Source: Deltaproteobacteria bacterium
GTDB lineage: Bacteria > Desulfobacterota > Desulfobacteria > Desulfobacterales > JAABPS01
Assembly: GCA_019309685.1 (NCBI GenBank)
Contig: JAFDFT010000026.1
Span: 1 to 33,857 of the forward strand
Direction: 5' to 3'
DNA length: 33,857 nt
A model generated the notes under the pieces. The model made no database searches. It was not told the origin of the DNA and was given only the letters and a program-made list of their open reading frames with translations. Numbering within the stretch: the first letter of the stretch is position 1; every line of letters starts with the position of its first letter. Below, in pieces: positions 16,525-24,905 of the stretch. The translations under genes and the position numbers were made by a program.

Positions 16525-18087
16525 TCATCCTAAATCGATACCGATATTTTTAACGAAAAATCCTCCTTTCATTACCATCATTGTTTTGTCAACTGCGCTG
16601 ATGTCATTCAGAGGATTCCCATCAACTGCGATAATATCTGCGAGTTTTCCTTTTTCGATGGTACCGATTTTGTCTTCCATATCAAGAATGTGAGCATTTA
16701 CTGATGTGGCCATACGTAACACGTCGAAGTTAGATATACCCGCCGAAATATAATGTTTCAGCTCATCGGAGAAGCGTCCAAAGAAGCCTGAGGCTGTACC
16801 GCCGATATCTGATCCGGCACCAATGGTTGCACCCATTCTGTGAAGCTTTTTGAGATTTGCCGTAACATTCGGAAACATGTCTTTTGCGTATTGATTATCA
16901 AACTGTAAATCAGCGTACGCTGCCTCACTCAGCTTTGATTTTTCCATTTCCAGGGTCTTCCTGAGCCTTCCAGACATCTGCTTAATAGCCTCGGGCATGA
17001 GGTATTCTCCTCCCTTATCATTTATCAGATCAAGAATTTTGTTTATGACAAAGGAATCCCCGTAAATCATAATTGTCGGCATAATGGCCATCTCATTTTT
17101 GATGAATTTTTCAATGTATCTGTCGGGTATCACACCGTCCATGGGCATATGTTCCAGTGTGTGAAAGCCAAGGTCCACACCTTTTTTAAATCCGCTTAAC
17201 AGCGGTTCGTGCAGGGCACACTTTATGCCATATTTTTCCCCTGTTTTCAGGATGGCTTTGTATCCATCGTCGGAATGATTCGGTAGTTTGCGGGGTGCGT
17301 AAGAGTAGGGATGGTCCTGCTGAAGGGTCTTTAACCATTGGGCACCGAGTTGGACCATCTCCTCGCATGCGGCCTTTATTTCTTCAACACCGATTGGCCT
17401 TTCAGCGTAGTTGCCGCCAAGTATCCATTTTAATATAGGATTTTTAAAATAAGGGGCCTTTTCAGGCGCACCCAGGAGATCCCCTTCTCTTGCGGCTATG
17501 GGCGATAAAGAGCTTATGACCCTGGGGCCCGGGATTTCATTTTTGTCCGCCATCTCTCTGAACTTGTTTAGTTTCCCGGGGAAGCCGCCCACATCACGGA
17601 CTGTGGTGATACCGCTCATGATGCAATTTCTGAAATTGTATCTTATCTGCGGGTTCATCTGTGAAAGCGTGTTGTAATTTACACTGTACATGAACGGTAC
17701 GGTAACGTGTACATGGTTGTCGATCAGGCCGGGCAGCACGGTAAAGCCCTTTAGATCAACGACCTTATAATCCTTGTACTGAGAAAGGTCTCCTTTTCTT
17801 TCTATTCCCCTGATTTCATCACTTTCGATAATAAGAGCAAGGTCTTTTTGAAGCTTGTTTGAAACACTGTCAAAGAGCTTAAAGTTGTGAAGCACGACTT
17901 TTGGGAATGAAATGCCTTTCCAGTCTGAATTGTATCCGCACCCCGGAATCGTGGCTAATCCGGCTGATCCGAGCATAAGCGAAGATGATACTGCTGCAGA
18001 TATTTTTAAAAAGTCCCTGCGATTTATTCTGTCTGTATAGTGAGATGAATCATAGGTATTGGATTCAATGGTGTCTTTTTTTTTCAT
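16525..18087 (-). CDS. Tat-exported amidohydrolase (imidazolonepropionase/prolidase-like)
   Basis: The 520-residue metal-dependent hydrolase would act outside the cytoplasm. A twin-arginine signal is present (NRRDFLK, Arg23-Arg24, then a hydrophobic stretch), ending in IPGC (Cys50), a possible lipoprotein cysteine. The amidohydrolase fold follows: a leading beta domain, GLIDNHVHV with the HxH metal pair near 124-126, a candidate carbamylated lysine in QWLKTL, histidines in CALHEPL and HTLEHMP, GAGSDIGG with the metal aspartate, and a C-terminal GKLADIIAVDGNPL strand. The ribosome binding site is strong (AGGAGGGG). The nearest family types cleave cyclic amides or Xaa-Pro peptides, but the substrate is not readable. 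Confidence 0.9.
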   Translation of the reverse strand: MKKKDTIESNTYDSSHYTDRINRRDFLKISAAVSSSLMLGSAGLATIPGCGYNSDWKGISFPKVVLHNFKLFDSVSNKLQKDLALIIESDEIRGIERKGDLSQYKDYKVVDLKGFTVLPGLIDNHVHVTVPFMYSVNYNTLSQMNPQIRYNFRNCIMSGITTVRDVGGFPGKLNKFREMADKNEIPGPRVISSLSPIAAREGDLLGAPEKAPYFKNPILKWILGGNYAERPIGVEEIKAACEEMVQLGAQWLKTLQQDHPYSYAPRKLPNHSDDGYKAILKTGEKYGIKCALHEPLLSGFKKGVDLGFHTLEHMPMDGVIPDRYIEKFIKNEMAIMPTIMIYGDSFVINKILDLINDKGGEYLMPEAIKQMSGRLRKTLEMEKSKLSEAAYADLQFDNQYAKDMFPNVTANLKKLHRMGATIGAGSDIGGTASGFFGRFSDELKHYISAGISNFDVLRMATSVNAHILDMEDKIGTIEKGKLADIIAVDGNPLNDISAVDKTMMVMKGGFFVKNIGIDLG

Positions 18088-18144
18088 GAGCCCCTCCTGG
18101 TTATATAAGTAATTGTTGTTACTCAGTTAAGCCGGAACGGCTGG

Positions 18145-18382
18145 TTATGGAACAAATAATGCCTTATACAGTGACCAGCATCCAATTAGAACAAAAAATA
18201 TTCCAGCTAAAAGGGACATATATTTTGGACTTATAAACTCGCAGATGATGCTTCCGAAAAATACACCGAGAGCAGAGGTTAATATGAGTGCTGAGGATGA
18301 TCAAAGAAAGACAGATAGTTTGTTGGACAAGTTCTGCGAGAAAAATAGCCGTAAAGATTGTGAGTGTAATTTTAAAATCCAT
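18145..18382 (-). pseudogene. remnant of a GDT1/TMEM165-family membrane transporter gene
   Basis: From ATG at 18382 the frame reads MDFKITLTIFTAIFLAEL, the usual start of small bacterial GDT1 (UPF0016) proteins, which continue GDKTQ. Here the match stops. Further down, in another frame, the typical second half appears: ALILTSALGVFFGSII, then SPKYMSLLAGIFFVLIGCW and SLYKALFVP before TAA at 18145. The joint lacks the GDKTQ motif and, judged against the usual length, about 40-50 bases. The gene has thus lost the ion-binding motif and changed frame. The family is thought to move manganese or calcium. The reading frame that remains open (72 or so codons after the start) encodes an unrelated tail. 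Confidence 0.75.
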
Positions 18383-18464
18383 GTTAGTGCCTTGTAATAG
18401 TTGTTGTATTTTGAACGTTTGACTGGATGAAATAATCATAGCATCTATGATAGTGTGAAAAACA

Positions 18465-19853
18465 CTATAAACGGCGATCCAGGCGTTTTGTGATAAAATG
18501 GCCCATATCTTGAAAATAGCGTAGATTTACAAGTTTCATCATAGAGGCTTTCGCCGCACCGGCCAATAGAGGCAGCATGCTGTTAAAATCACGAGAAATA
18601 GCCGGCATGCCAAGTTTATGACCAATATAGATATTCATATCGCTGGCTGTTGTGAAGCATTTATCAAGGTGAGTGATCTTTTTCGCATGGATGATATCTG
18701 CTTCAGCACAACTGCCGATAAGAAAAACTTCTTCACCACGGGCATCGACCTGTTCATCAATTCTTCCAATAATAAAAACAACCGGTTTTGCATTGGCAAA
18801 CGCCTCAGAACCTGCAAACCATTCAAGGGAGCCGAGAAACATTTTAATTCCCATGACACATCCGGTAAGACATTTTGAGCCGTTCCCACTTTTGTAAGGG
18901 CCCCACAAAAAACGCATGGGTGAATTCAATCGTGTGAGTTCTTTGTTGACGTCTTGCCAGCGATGGTATTCATCATCGTAGGGCATAATACGCTTGGCAT
19001 ATTTATCGAGGTCATCGATACTGGACAGGTCTCCATCAATTTTTACGTCTTCAAGTTTGGCAGGCGTATATCCACGGCTCACAGCTGTTTTAAGATAGGG
19101 CACGTCATCGATTCCCAACCCAAGGAGTCTTGCCCCAACCAGGTCAACGGCAACCGGATTTGTTCCCATGATGATAAGACCAAGTTTTCTGGCAGTGGGA
19201 ACCGCTTCGTTCCCTATTCCCACTTCCACGGCATCCATGACAATAAAATCAGGATAGCCTGCCGCGAGGAGGTCTACTATTTTTTCGTTTAGCATAAAGT
19301 CATGACGGATGGCACGTTCATCGTCGGAGCAGATGCCGATGTTAAGTTTTACGGCTCCGGTCATATTGCTCACACAGTGACACTTCAGCTTCGGGAGATA
19401 AACTTTGGAGTCCGCGCGGGCCATTTTCCGAGGAATTCTCAGATTATCATGGACCATTCCACCAATAAAAACTGAATCCCGAAGCTCTTCGTCGATACAA
19501 AAGATATTCACGGGGCAGGCGGCTTTTAGCCGGACTTTTTTGATTTCATCGTAATATCCTGCGAATTTATAGTTAAGGCGGGTTGGTATGCCGATGGCTG
19601 AATTTTCGCCTACGTCAATCCGTTTAACGCCCTCACGTTTTGAGAGGGCAGTAAGGGAAGCGCCGACCAGTGGGGTGGGGGTGTAGGCGTGCTGGCCGAA
19701 TACATCGGGATTGTTTGCGAAGACCACGTTTGGTTTAACAAATACATTTCCTCTGGGACGATAGTTAAGCCGGGTCATTCCATCTGTGATAATTTTTTCA
19801 ATTACATTTCGGTCATATTCTTCACATCGTTTGATAACAACAGTATGTTTCAT
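18465..19853 (-). CDS. DUF362 domain-containing protein
   Basis: The 462-residue protein has DUF362 features: an N-terminal strand and VFVKPNVVFANNPD near 41-54, VYLPKLKCHCVSNMTGAVKLNIG in the middle, FIVMDAVEVGIGNE, and GTNPVAVDLVGARLLG near 233. Many DUF362 proteins also carry a 2x[4Fe-4S] ferredoxin insert; no CxxCxxCxxxC cluster is present here. The C-terminal third is less familiar, with KCLTGCVMGIKMFLGSLEW. The function of the domain is not established. It stands alone, 172 bases downstream of the gamma-carbonic-anhydrase gene. A 7-bp hairpin (18450-18468) overlaps its stop codon but lacks a T tract. Confidence 0.82.
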   Translation of the reverse strand: MKHTVVIKRCEEYDRNVIEKIITDGMTRLNYRPRGNVFVKPNVVFANNPDVFGQHAYTPTPLVGASLTALSKREGVKRIDVGENSAIGIPTRLNYKFAGYYDEIKKVRLKAACPVNIFCIDEELRDSVFIGGMVHDNLRIPRKMARADSKVYLPKLKCHCVSNMTGAVKLNIGICSDDERAIRHDFMLNEKIVDLLAAGYPDFIVMDAVEVGIGNEAVPTARKLGLIIMGTNPVAVDLVGARLLGLGIDDVPYLKTAVSRGYTPAKLEDVKIDGDLSSIDDLDKYAKRIMPYDDEYHRWQDVNKELTRLNSPMRFLWGPYKSGNGSKCLTGCVMGIKMFLGSLEWFAGSEAFANAKPVVFIIGRIDEQVDARGEEVFLIGSCAEADIIHAKKITHLDKCFTTASDMNIYIGHKLGMPAISRDFNSMLPLLAGAAKASMMKLVNLRYFQDMGHFITKRLDRRL

Positions 19854-20025
19854 ACAATAACCTAAAAGGTTTTTATGGGTTTTTATTTTAATAAAACATG
19901 GTTGGAATTAATAGCGTTTTGAATGATTTTTCCTGATGCATCATTATTATCCCAATTAGAACCTTTGTAAAAAGAGAAATCAAAAATGATAAAGTCTATA
20001 TGAAGACTAGACCCGAAGCGTTCAT

Positions 20026-20544
20026 TTAATCAATCCTTTTAAAGGTATCGTGATATTGGGCGATTAAATCCATGTACGCTTGCTGGCCTGAAATCAGCCC
20101 GTTTTTGTGACGTTCGCTGAGACCCCTAATCTCACGGGCGGGAGAACCCGCATATATTTTGCCAGAGGATAATGTCTGATTCTTTCTGACCAGGGACTGT
20201 TCGGCCAGGATTACCCATTCATTGACAGTTGCCCCATCACAAATCATTGATTTCATGCCGATAAGGGAGTGGTCCCTGATAATTGCATCATGGATCATGG
20301 CCATGTGCCCAATGATGACCTTATTTCCAATTTCTGCTTTTGATGCAACATGGATGACAACGTTTTCTTCCACCAGGGTTCCATTCCCAATGGATATGGC
20401 TCCGAAATCACCTCTGATAACAGCGCCAAAACCGATATAGCAGTTTTCGCCTATTTTTACATCACCGATTATTTCAGCGCTCGGTGCGATCCATGTTCCT
20501 TTGCCGATAACGGGCTTTTTAGTATTTATTTCATAAAGGGGCAT
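20026..20544 (-). CDS. gamma-carbonic-anhydrase-like hexapeptide-repeat protein
   Basis: The 172-residue protein is built of left-handed beta-helix hexapeptides (IGDVKIGENCYIGFGAVIRGD, GNGTLVEENVVI) with a C-terminal helix. The three metal histidines of the family are visible in NVVIHVAS and IGHMAMIHD. The best-known relatives are gamma carbonic anhydrases and PaaY, a thioesterase tied to phenylacetyl-CoA metabolism. It starts 3 bases after the stop of the acyl-CoA ligase gene (20548-21960) and is almost certainly translated from the same message. That pairing favours a role in CoA-thioester metabolism, but this is inference. Confidence 0.87.
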   Translation of the reverse strand: MPLYEINTKKPVIGKGTWIAPSAEIIGDVKIGENCYIGFGAVIRGDFGAISIGNGTLVEENVVIHVASKAEIGNKVIIGHMAMIHDAIIRDHSLIGMKSMICDGATVNEWVILAEQSLVRKNQTLSSGKIYAGSPAREIRGLSERHKNGLISGQQAYMDLIAQYHDTFKRID

Positions 20545-20547
20545 ATT

Positions 20548-21960
20548 TTATTTTTTAACCTTTGTTTTCCAATTTCCATATTGCCACAATGCAGCCAGGG
20601 CCTTTACTGACATTTCAGGAGATGTGAATACAGGCATATCCGGTCCGGCTATTTCAGTTGCATAGTATAGAAATTCTTGATGTCCCACAACACAGGCGAG
20701 CGCCGGTTTTTCCGGTGCCAATTTTCGGATAGTTTTCAATTCACCAAACCAGTCTCGCAGATCTATTCCAAGGGCCTGAAAATTACGGAATACTGCGTGG
20801 GGAATCGTGAGTATGGCAAGTACCATATCCGTATCCGTGTCTTTCATCATCGCACCAAGGGCTTCCTTGAACAGGCCGGACGGACCTACATCAAGCGGAT
20901 TTTTGACATTCATCCAGTTGGGTGCGAGCTTTTTAATCTCATTTATTGTGGCTGTCGAAGGGTGGGAGGGGACTTCAAGGCCTGATAAAACAGCGGCGTC
21001 AGTGGCCAGGGCGCCTAGACTCCCGCTTCCGGTAACGATTCCAAGCCGTGGCCCTTTAGGCAGCGGCTGCGATGAAAAAACCCGTGCAAACTCTACCAGA
21101 CAATCCAGGCTTTCAGCCCTTATAGCCCCCGTCTGGGAAAACATGCCGTCGTACAGGAAGTCTTCGCCGGACAGACTCCCGGTGTGAGAAGCTGTGGCAG
21201 TCTGTCCCTGGCTTGTTCGGCCGCTTTTTAAGATAAGAACTGGTTTATCCCGGGTTACTGTGTAAAGTGTTTTAGCCAGCAGCCTGCCGTTTGAGGCGCC
21301 TTCCAGATACATCATAATTACGTTGGTTAAAGGATCTTTGTGGAAGTAATCGAGCATCTCAATCTCACTCACGTCAATACGGTTACCAAGGGTTACGGCT
21401 TTGGAAATATAAAGCCCGAAGAGATGAAGTTTATCCAGCAGTATATTACCAAATACACCGCTTTGCGCGATAATGGCAGTGTTTCCTGGTATATATGCTT
21501 CCTGAATGGTTTCTGTTGTACTGAGCTTGTTGTCTGTGTTTACAATTCCTACACAATTGGGTCCAATAGCTCTCATACCGTGTTTTTTTAATATGTTGTA
21601 TGTCTCATCCTGTAACGCTTTTCCGCTGTCTCCAGTTTCTGCAAACCCCGCGCTTTCAATGATTACGTGTCGAATGCCTTTTTCGCGCAGCTGGGGAAGC
21701 AGTTCAGGAATTCCCTGCGCGGGTATAATAATGATCGCAAGACTGGCCGGGCCGGGTACATCCGCTACTTTTTCATACACATGCATGCCATCAATCTGTC
21801 CACCTTTGGGGTTTACAAGAAACAACCGGTCTTCCCAGCCTTTTTCTTTTAAATTCATAGGGATTCCATAACCAAAACCCGGTGAACTCCGGGCGCCAAT
21901 GATTACAATTCCCTGAGGGTTGAAAAAAGTTTCTATGTCGTTGATCTTCTCGTTTTTCAT
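20548..21960 (-). CDS. ADP-forming acyl-CoA ligase, alpha-type subunit (second copy)
   Basis: The 470-residue protein is a second alpha chain of the ADP-forming acyl-CoA synthetase type. It shows the CoA-binding domain (FFNPQGIVIIGARSSPGFG), GPNCVGIV near 136, AQSGVFGN near 165, and the phosphohistidine in ASHTGSLSGE (His259, the same residue number as in the first copy). The ATP-grasp beta domain is absent here as well. GGGGAT precedes the ATG. It forms a two-gene unit with the hexapeptide protein that follows after 3 bases. Copy one shares its layout but only moderate identity, so they are probably paralogues with different acyl preferences rather than a recent duplication. Confidence 0.88.
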   Translation of the reverse strand: MKNEKINDIETFFNPQGIVIIGARSSPGFGYGIPMNLKEKGWEDRLFLVNPKGGQIDGMHVYEKVADVPGPASLAIIIIPAQGIPELLPQLREKGIRHVIIESAGFAETGDSGKALQDETYNILKKHGMRAIGPNCVGIVNTDNKLSTTETIQEAYIPGNTAIIAQSGVFGNILLDKLHLFGLYISKAVTLGNRIDVSEIEMLDYFHKDPLTNVIMMYLEGASNGRLLAKTLYTVTRDKPVLILKSGRTSQGQTATASHTGSLSGEDFLYDGMFSQTGAIRAESLDCLVEFARVFSSQPLPKGPRLGIVTGSGSLGALATDAAVLSGLEVPSHPSTATINEIKKLAPNWMNVKNPLDVGPSGLFKEALGAMMKDTDTDMVLAILTIPHAVFRNFQALGIDLRDWFGELKTIRKLAPEKPALACVVGHQEFLYYATEIAGPDMPVFTSPEMSVKALAALWQYGNWKTKVKK

Positions 21961-22085
21961 TATTTAATCCCCGTAAAGATAAAAGCAATTCTATTTAAAA
22001 AAATGTTAATGGTTGGGCGACGAAAGAAACTCAGTATCATTGAAATTGAAATTAGGCAACAATGGATGGAAAGTTTAGAAGGGGT

Positions 22086-23066
22086 TTAAAACTTTGGATG
22101 GTTTTTAAAAAAAATCCATATGGTGGATGTGGCATCTATTTCCTGTGATGTTTTTCCAATTAAACCTTCCGGCAGATATTGAAACCCTTGCGGCCAGGTA
22201 TGCCCGCCGCCTTCGATGGTATATAAAATCACCTCTGTTTTTTGTTGGCAGTTTCTATAAATTTTATGGTTAACACTTGTTCCATCGCCGCCAATATTGT
22301 TGAATCGATTGATCTGCGAAGGAGTATGGTCGCATTTATTGTGCGTTAGCCAAAAGAAAATTGTGTCGGATGTGGATTTTACTTTTCCATGTGTTCGGCG
22401 CATAAGCCGTATCTCACCGCCATTATAAGGAACGAGAGGATCTTCGGTGCCGTTTATGATTAAGACAGATACGGGCGTTGACGGTTCGTATGAAAATGTT
22501 TCCGACATTGATGCAGTTACTGCGGCAATTGCTGCAATTTTATGTGATAATTGGCAAGCCAGCCTAAAGGACATCATTCCGCCATTTGATATTCCTGTAG
22601 CATATATGCGTTGTTGATCAATATTCAATTCGGAACTTAGCTGATCAATGAGGGATGAAATAAAACCGACATCATCGATGTTTTGATTATGCGCGTAAGA
22701 ACGGATATCCGTGCGGCCGTCATTCCATCTTTTTTTGATACCATCAGGATAGACAACAACAAACCCGTTTTTATCAGCAAGTGAATTCCACTCTCCCAGT
22801 GTTAATGTTTCTTCCATCCCTTTACCGGTTCCGCCTCCACCATGTAGTACGATAACAAGCGGCAATGGTTTATGTCGTTCATATGAAACCGGGATATAGA
22901 TCGAGTAATTTCGCTTTTTGTTTTTATGAAGCATTACCAGGCGTTCACTTTTGGATTGGTATTTTTGGTCGTGATCCGGGGTCCGGCAATTGGACACGAA
23001 TAAAGTGGAAAGTATGATCAGTGAACTCGCCCATAATGATATCAGTTTTTTATGCGTTGTATTCAT
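22086..23066 (-). CDS. secreted esterase, PHB depolymerase/feruloyl esterase (LpqC) family
   Basis: The 326-residue protein begins with a lipoprotein-type signal ending VSNC (Cys27). The alpha/beta hydrolase follows: VLHGGGGTGKGME forms the oxyanion region near 74, the nucleophile is in GISNGGMMS (Ser160), the acid is probably the Asp in GTEDPLVPY, and the base is in GGHTWPQG (His289). The family cleaves esters such as polyhydroxybutyrate oligomers or feruloyl groups; the sequence cannot decide which. It would act at the outer face of a membrane. It stands alone, about 100 bases from the neighbouring membrane-protein gene. Confidence 0.88.
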   Translation of the reverse strand: MNTTHKKLISLWASSLIILSTLFVSNCRTPDHDQKYQSKSERLVMLHKNKKRNYSIYIPVSYERHKPLPLVIVLHGGGGTGKGMEETLTLGEWNSLADKNGFVVVYPDGIKKRWNDGRTDIRSYAHNQNIDDVGFISSLIDQLSSELNIDQQRIYATGISNGGMMSFRLACQLSHKIAAIAAVTASMSETFSYEPSTPVSVLIINGTEDPLVPYNGGEIRLMRRTHGKVKSTSDTIFFWLTHNKCDHTPSQINRFNNIGGDGTSVNHKIYRNCQQKTEVILYTIEGGGHTWPQGFQYLPEGLIGKTSQEIDATSTIWIFFKNHPKF

Positions 23067-23170
23067 AGTAATACGGAATAAATTATATTTTTAAGAAGGA
23101 TATACTTTTTTGTTGCAACCTAAGCCACCTTGACTAGCGATATTTTCAGTCAGCCTTGTAAACGTGAATA

Positions 23171-23653
23171 TTAAACCATTATGGTGGATATCCAGTTGCC
23201 TAAAAAATGGGTAATGATGACTACTGCACATGCGATCAGCAAATGTTCAATGATAACTTTATTTGGGTTTTCGTTTCGAACGCGTGCAATAGTGTAGCTA
23301 AGTAATGCTAAAACAGACATGCCCCAAACCAGGCTGACAATAATTGCGACAGGCAATTTGAAAATAAGTATTGGAATAATAAAGGTAAGGGCAAAAAGAA
23401 ATTTAGAAAATAAAGTTGCGAGGGTTACGGTCCAGATTTCTTTAGGCGAACATTCATTTTCCGATTCTGCCGAAATATGTATGCCCAAAGCATCAGAAAA
23501 CGCATCTGCGACAGCAATGGTCAGAATGCCGCCAATAACAACCATCCGTGAGTGTGTGCCCGAATGAAGTCCGACCATCAAGCCCAATGTTGTGATAGTG
23601 CCGGATGTTAGGCCAAAAGAAATGCCTTTTCGTAGCGATCTTTTTATCATCAA
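23171..23653 (-). CDS. VIT1/CCC1-like membrane protein
   Basis: The 160-residue protein has about five hydrophobic segments. The first contains ISFGLTSGTITTLGLMVGL and is followed by GGILTIAVADAFSDALGIHISAESE, the pattern of the VIT1/CCC1 iron-manganese carrier fold (a helix with D and E residues near the metal path). It is shorter than most family members. It may export or buffer Fe/Mn, by family analogy only. It begins 25 bases after the M48 protease stop and probably shares its message. Confidence 0.75.
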   Translation of the reverse strand: MMIKRSLRKGISFGLTSGTITTLGLMVGLHSGTHSRMVVIGGILTIAVADAFSDALGIHISAESENECSPKEIWTVTLATLFSKFLFALTFIIPILIFKLPVAIIVSLVWGMSVLALLSYTIARVRNENPNKVIIEHLLIACAVVIITHFLGNWISTIMV

Positions 23654-23678
23654 TTATTTCCCACAATTTTTTAGGTTA

Positions 23679-24434
23679 TTATATTTTATCGGGGAGTGGT
23701 TTTGTATTTAAAACCTTTAATCCTTTTGTATGAATTATTTCTTCGAGACGAGTTATCCGTTTTAAATTCTCCGGGTGGGATGCAAAGTAGTGCCCAAATT
23801 TACCAGGGTTTTTTTCTTTTGGTATTTTTTTAAAAAAATCGATTGCTCCTCCTGTGTGACCATACAGGCAGTCAATTGTTTGAAGGGCAAACTCATCCGC
23901 ACGCATTTCCTGTTTTCGAGAAAAACTGAGCTCTGTGACAGTAAGCCCTTTGGCTAATAAATTGTTTATGCCGCTATCAGCACCAAAAACAAGGGCGGAA
24001 ATAGTCATGATCACAAATGCCCTTCCGACTCCTTTTAAGTGATCTCTGTTGGCATAGTGCCCCATTTCATGGGCCATAACAAAGGCTAATTCATTTTCGG
24101 AAGTTATTTTGTCTAAAAGTCCTGTGAAAACTACAATGTGTCCACCTGGGAGCGCCAATGCGTTGATCGTATTTGATTGGCGAACAACAACCTTAAATTC
24201 ATAAGGCAGTTTTGCGCAGTTTTTCTGCAGGTCGTCAACTAAATACTGGACGAAACCTTCTTTATTTGAGTCTGTTTTTTTTGTATTAATTGAACTTAAG
24301 AAAGGCCCGGCCAGTTTCTTTTCAAAACTTGTGGAGATATGAGGTACAATAAGATCAACCGTAAAGTCCAAAACCAAATAGATGCCTATTAGAATGGCCA
24401 GAAGTCCACTGGTGAGTATGAAAAATTCGTGCAA
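23679..24434 (-). CDS. M48-family membrane-anchored metallopeptidase
   Basis: The 251-residue zinc protease has one N-terminal membrane segment (about 4-26). The catalytic motif is MAHEMGHYANRDH (HExxH at 122-126), with the third ligand in EMRADEFALQ. Preceding blocks NALALPGGHIVVFTGLLD and ENELAFVMAHEMGH are typical of M48 (HtpX/Oma1/BepA) proteases, which act in membrane or periplasm quality control. Its start overlaps the end of the upstream YbjQ-like gene by 46 bases, a sign of tight coupling. The start is supported by the membrane segment beginning within five residues of it. Confidence 0.9.
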   Translation of the reverse strand: MHEFFILTSGLLAILIGIYLVLDFTVDLIVPHISTSFEKKLAGPFLSSINTKKTDSNKEGFVQYLVDDLQKNCAKLPYEFKVVVRQSNTINALALPGGHIVVFTGLLDKITSENELAFVMAHEMGHYANRDHLKGVGRAFVIMTISALVFGADSGINNLLAKGLTVTELSFSRKQEMRADEFALQTIDCLYGHTGGAIDFFKKIPKEKNPGKFGHYFASHPENLKRITRLEEIIHTKGLKVLNTKPLPDKI

Positions 24435-24892
24435 AGGAGAAGTGGGTTCTCCAGGGAAATCGCTGTCCCATAAGCAATGGCTTCAAGGCATGTGACACTA
24501 TTTTTTCTAGATGTTTTACCAATGGCAGATGTTTCAATACGAACATTGATGATGATGGAGGCGTCTTTTGCCATTTCCTTCATGCGAAGTATTGATTCAC
24601 GGCGAGCTCTGTCTATCAGACTTTCGTAGGATTTAACGGTGCCGCCAAAAATATTTCGAAGCCCGGCAAGAATTCTTTTAAAATAATCCACGGAAATTAC
24701 CACGTTGCCGTATACAAGATATGCAGACTCTATTTCTCCGTCAGCATATGACAACGCTTTGGTGGTTACAGCAGGAAGATGAAGATAGGCTTTTTCGCGG
24801 TTTATGATGGAACGGTAATGTTTTTTTTCTGCGATGGTACCCGCTCCGTATCCTACCGTTACCAGGGCAAGAAAGAACAGAAGATCATACAT
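24389..24892 (-). CDS. YbjQ-type (heavy-metal-binding domain family) membrane-anchored protein
   Basis: The 167-residue protein has a short hydrophobic N-terminus (YDLLFFLALVTVGYGAGTIA), then a YbjQ-like domain: YGNVVISVDYFKRILAGLRNIFGGTVKSY, RARRESILRMKEMAKD, and AIAYGTAI. The domain forms pentamers in related structures, and its role is not known despite the 'metal binding' name. It starts just after the end of another YbjQ-domain gene and overlaps the following M48 gene by 46 bases, so the three form one unit. AAAGG lies upstream of the ATG. Confidence 0.82.
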   Translation of the reverse strand: MYDLLFFLALVTVGYGAGTIAEKKHYRSIINREKAYLHLPAVTTKALSYADGEIESAYLVYGNVVISVDYFKRILAGLRNIFGGTVKSYESLIDRARRESILRMKEMAKDASIIINVRIETSAIGKTSRKNSVTCLEAIAYGTAISLENPLLLCTNFSYSPVDFWPF

Positions 24893-24905
24893 CAGAGTTT
24901 ACCTT

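Noticed and set aside
18164..18439. 91-residue frame as a real small protein
   Set aside because: Only the part from 18382 to about 18332 resembles a protein family (GDT1). The rest is out of frame relative to the family's second half, so it was called a pseudogene.
18450..18468. 7-bp hairpin at the end of the DUF362 gene as a terminator
   Set aside because: The stem (ATAGTGT/ACACTAT) overlaps the stop codon and is not followed by a T tract on the - strand.
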